A stretch of 64,000 nucleotides of DNA, taken from NCBI RefSeq assembly GCF_002245695.1, contig NZ_NOII01000003.1:310001-374000 (forward strand), read 5' to 3'. Under the pieces are notes generated by a model. The model saw nothing but the letters and a program-made list of their open reading frames with translations, was not told where the DNA came from and ran no database searches. The stretch is from Fictibacillus aquaticus (GTDB taxonomy: Bacteria > Bacillota > Bacilli > Bacillales > Fictibacillaceae). The stretch's first letter is position 1. The number at the start of each line of letters is the position of its first letter. A program made the position numbers and the translations under genes. Positions 63,967 through 64,000 of this stretch are shown here, in pieces.

Positions 63967-64000
63967 GCTTCTTTGAGTTCTTTAATCTACAATGTATTGG

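Overview
The window is a chromosomal stretch of an aerobic, endospore-forming member of the Bacillaceae. Evidence is spo0F, spoIIR, a sporulation-type sensor kinase, the delta subunit of RNA polymerase, a strong match to the Bacillus subtilis ywi/ywj/ywl/atp gene order, and AGGAGG-type ribosome binding sites with some GTG and TTG starts. The genus cannot be fixed from the sequence alone; the fused mutase IcmF and the many intergenic palindromes would suit a Fictibacillus-like relative. Nearly all genes are on the + strand. I see no rRNA, tRNA, CRISPR array, prophage or intact transposase.

Layout. (1) 1-6.3 kb: a divergent Mur ligase, a YwiB-like protein with argS, a DinB-like protein, a small XapX-like membrane protein and UV-damage endonuclease uvsE on the - strand. 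(2) 6.8-18.8 kb: an acyl-CoA catabolism cluster (FadF-like Fe-S oxidoreductase, thiolase, 3-hydroxyacyl-CoA dehydrogenase, two acyl-CoA dehydrogenases, MeaB GTPase, a TetR regulator and fused isobutyryl-CoA mutase IcmF). It carries two matching TetR-type operators and a perfect cre. (3) 19.3-30.3 kb: rpoE, pyrG, ywjG, spo0F, fbaA, a transaldolase-like aldolase, murZ, glpX, rho, rpmE (type B) and tdk. (4) 30.8-34.3 kb: less conserved genes (lipoprotein, CoA-disulfide reductase-like enzyme, MOSC protein, two hypotheticals). (5) 34.4-48 kb: prfA-prmC, spoIIR, ywlB, tsaC-like ywlC, a multi-PAS kinase, mntP, ywlE, rpiB, ywlG, glyA, bdbD-bdbC and upp. (6) 49-56.8 kb: the complete F1Fo ATP synthase operon, with an unusual 541-bp repeat-bearing insert between atpA and atpG. 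(7) 57.6-62.6 kb: the glycerol regulon glpP, glpF, glpK, glpD with GlpP-type leader terminators. (8) The end holds a YbgA-like gene and a divergent Hfq/Sm-like protein.

The genes fit together as central metabolism (glycerol to glycolysis and gluconeogenesis, nucleotides, one-carbon units, oxidative phosphorylation) plus a catabolite-repressed fatty or branched-chain acyl-CoA degradation block and pieces of the sporulation phosphorelay.

The unexplained part lies between genes. Four classes of non-coding repeat recur: (a) eight copies of a modular palindromic element of about 128 bp, three with the same 59-61-bp extra module and one with a further repeat nested inside; (b) thirteen palindromes built on GGGGTACGGTACC or GGGGTCCGGTACC; (c) three degenerate tandem arrays with a 20-21-bp period, each lying beside class (b) palindromes; (d) three elements of about 122 bp with two competing hairpins that resemble right ends of IS200/IS605-type elements without a transposase.
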